Shown in pieces: positions 6,318 through 7,011 of a stretch of DNA of 7,011 nucleotides. The notes under the pieces are model-generated. The model was not told the DNA's origin. It did not search any database and saw nothing but the letters and a program-made list of their open reading frames with translations. A program made the position numbers and the translations under genes. The stretch lies in assembly GCA_004366195.1 (NCBI GenBank), contig SIRV01000061.1, forward strand, positions 1-7,011, in the 5' to 3' direction. Source of the stretch: Actinomycetota bacterium. Its GTDB lineage: Bacteria; Actinomycetota; UBA4738; HRBIN12. Position 1 is the first letter of the stretch; every line of letters starts with the position of its first letter.

Positions 6318-6965
6318 CTCCTCGGCGCCGAGCCCGCTGCGCTTCAGGACCTGGTACCAGTGGTCCTCGTAGGCCTCGCCGCCCTCGCCGGAGGCCGGCG
6401 CGGGCTCGGGCGCCGGGGCGGGCTTGCGAGGGGCCTTCCCGTCGGTCGCTGCCGCCGGCGCCGGCTCCGGAGCGGGCTTCGGAGGGGCGGCGGGCTTGGG
6501 ACCCCCCGCGGACGGGGCGGGGGCCGGGGCGGTGGCGGGCGTCGGGGTGGGAGCCGTCGGTGTCGGTGCGGTCGCGGGGGCGGTCATCGGCTCGGGGGCC
6601 GCCACCGGCTCGGGGGCGACGGGCGCGGGGGGCTCCTCGACGGCGCGAGGCTCGCGAGCGCGCTGGAGCTGTCGGGCCCGGGCCTGGATCTGCTGGAGCT
6701 CGCGCTCCAGCCGCTGCCGCTGGAGCTCGTAGGCCTGCGCGACGAGGCTGGTGAGCCGCTCGGCCTCGGAGAGTCGGCCGCCGAGCTCGGCCTGGAGGCG
6801 GGCCACGACCTCCTCGGCCGCCCGGAGCTCCTCCTCGGTGCGGTCCACCTCGGACAGGGTCTTGGCCAGCGCCTCCTCGGCCTCGTGGATGCTCGCGACG
6901 TCCGACAGCGGCCCGTCGGGCAGCGACCGAGGCTCGGCAGCCTCCTGACCCTTGCTGTTCGCCAC
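6288..6965 (-). CDS. Uncharacterised coiled-coil protein with a Pro/Ala-rich linker and conserved-looking C-terminus
   Basis: I do not recognise this 225-residue protein. Residues about 24-105 are rich in Glu, Arg, Leu and Gln with heptad-like leucine spacing and almost no Pro, so they should form a long helix or coiled coil. Residues about 108-195 are a low-complexity Pro/Ala/Glu/Lys linker with runs such as PAPAPEPAPA. The last 30 residues return to ordinary composition with EDHWYQVLKRSGLG (200-213), the only aromatic cluster and a plausible binding motif or small domain. No signal peptide or membrane segment is visible, so it is probably cytoplasmic. The GTG at 6965 is preferred over the in-frame GTG at 6980 because a strong Shine-Dalgarno lies just before it. 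It converges with rel. It could be a cytoskeletal, scaffold or envelope-associated adaptor, but no function can be assigned from sequence alone. Codon bias towards G/C at the third position supports it as coding. Confidence 0.75.
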   Translation of the reverse strand: MANSKGQEAAEPRSLPDGPLSDVASIHEAEEALAKTLSEVDRTEEELRAAEEVVARLQAELGGRLSEAERLTSLVAQAYELQRQRLERELQQIQARARQLQRAREPRAVEEPPAPVAPEPVAAPEPMTAPATAPTPTAPTPTPATAPAPAPSAGGPKPAAPPKPAPEPAPAAATDGKAPRKPAPAPEPAPASGEGGEAYEDHWYQVLKRSGLGAEEEPSDAAAGR

Positions 6966-6970
6966 GGATA

Positions 6971-6978
6971 TCCTCCCC
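6971..6978 (-). promoter_or_regulatory. Shine-Dalgarno of the minus-strand coiled-coil gene
   Basis: Read on the minus strand, GGGGAGGA lies 6 bases before the GTG at 6965. This strong match overlaps the codons that would follow the alternative GTG at 6980 and therefore favours the shorter protein. Confidence 0.75.
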
Positions 6979-7011
6979 ACGACCGACCGGCGACCCGGCG
7001 GTCAACCCCAC

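Noticed and set aside
6510..6650. Short direct DNA repeats in the GGGGGCGGT/GGCTCGGGGGC region, considered as a tandem repeat or mobile-element trace
   Set aside because: They are explained by repeated Pro, Ala, Thr and Glu codons of the linker. The units are irregular and have no flanking duplications.
6424..6732. Gly/Ala/Val-rich + strand open frame opposite the Pro/Ala linker
   Set aside because: The GAGAVAGVGVGAV-type repeats simply mirror the Pro/Ala codons of the real minus-strand gene. No ribosome site was seen.
7000..7005. TTGACC on the minus strand as a -35 box for the coiled-coil gene
   Set aside because: The hexamer matches well, but no -10-like sequence lies 16-19 bases downstream (the region reads TCGTGG), and the Shine-Dalgarno begins there. 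The promoter may lie beyond the window.
6184..7011. A second minus-strand open frame of about 275 codons through the coiled-coil gene region
   Set aside because: It is almost entirely Arg, Gly and Pro, runs into the rel C-terminus on the other strand, and lacks a Shine-Dalgarno. The 6288-6965 frame has better composition and a strong ribosome site.

Overview
The window is very GC-rich DNA. Its main block follows the common bacterial order secD-secF-apt-rel, all on the + strand. Several features suggest Actinomycetota, probably a deep or non-model lineage: the secD-secF-apt-rel order, the actinobacterial-looking SecD helix-4 region (TTDSYIVFFERLKDEV), a single bifunctional Rel enzyme, a basic proline-rich SecF tail, and GTG at every assigned start codon. 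The phylum is an inference from gene order and motifs. Other high-GC phyla such as Chloroflexota are not excluded.

Layout. Bases 1-307 hold the 3' end of a gene cut by the window edge; it looks like the C-terminal part of an HD-type phosphohydrolase-related protein often found beside secD. secD (304-2319) and secF (2316-3446) follow with two 4-base GTGA stop/start overlaps. apt (3451-3972) begins 4 bases after secF, and its Shine-Dalgarno lies across the secF stop. A 59-base gap holds a possible -10 box, and then comes rel (4032-6284). On the opposite strand, convergent with rel and separated from it by only 3 bases, is an uncharacterised coiled-coil/Pro-Ala-rich protein (6288-6965). The last 46 bases are its upstream region. 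No tRNA, rRNA, CRISPR array, insertion sequence or other mobile element was seen.

How the genes work together. SecD and SecF form the membrane subcomplex that uses the proton gradient to help pull translocating proteins outward through SecYEG. Apt salvages adenine to AMP, and Rel makes and degrades (p)ppGpp, so purine salvage and the stringent response sit downstream of the Sec genes, as in many actinobacteria.

Most notable observation. SecD carries an insert of roughly 190 residues in its extracytoplasmic P1 domain, made of five divergent tandem copies of a two-cysteine motif. Four copies have C-x10-C spacing, one has C-x15-C, and all five share an identical downstream register of Ala at +7 and an aliphatic residue at +11 from the second Cys. 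A sixth C-x10-C pair follows. All 12 SecD cysteines lie in the extracytoplasmic part, and SecF has none. This looks like a disulfide-stabilised repeat module grafted onto an otherwise canonical translocase motor. The remaining genes look ordinary.
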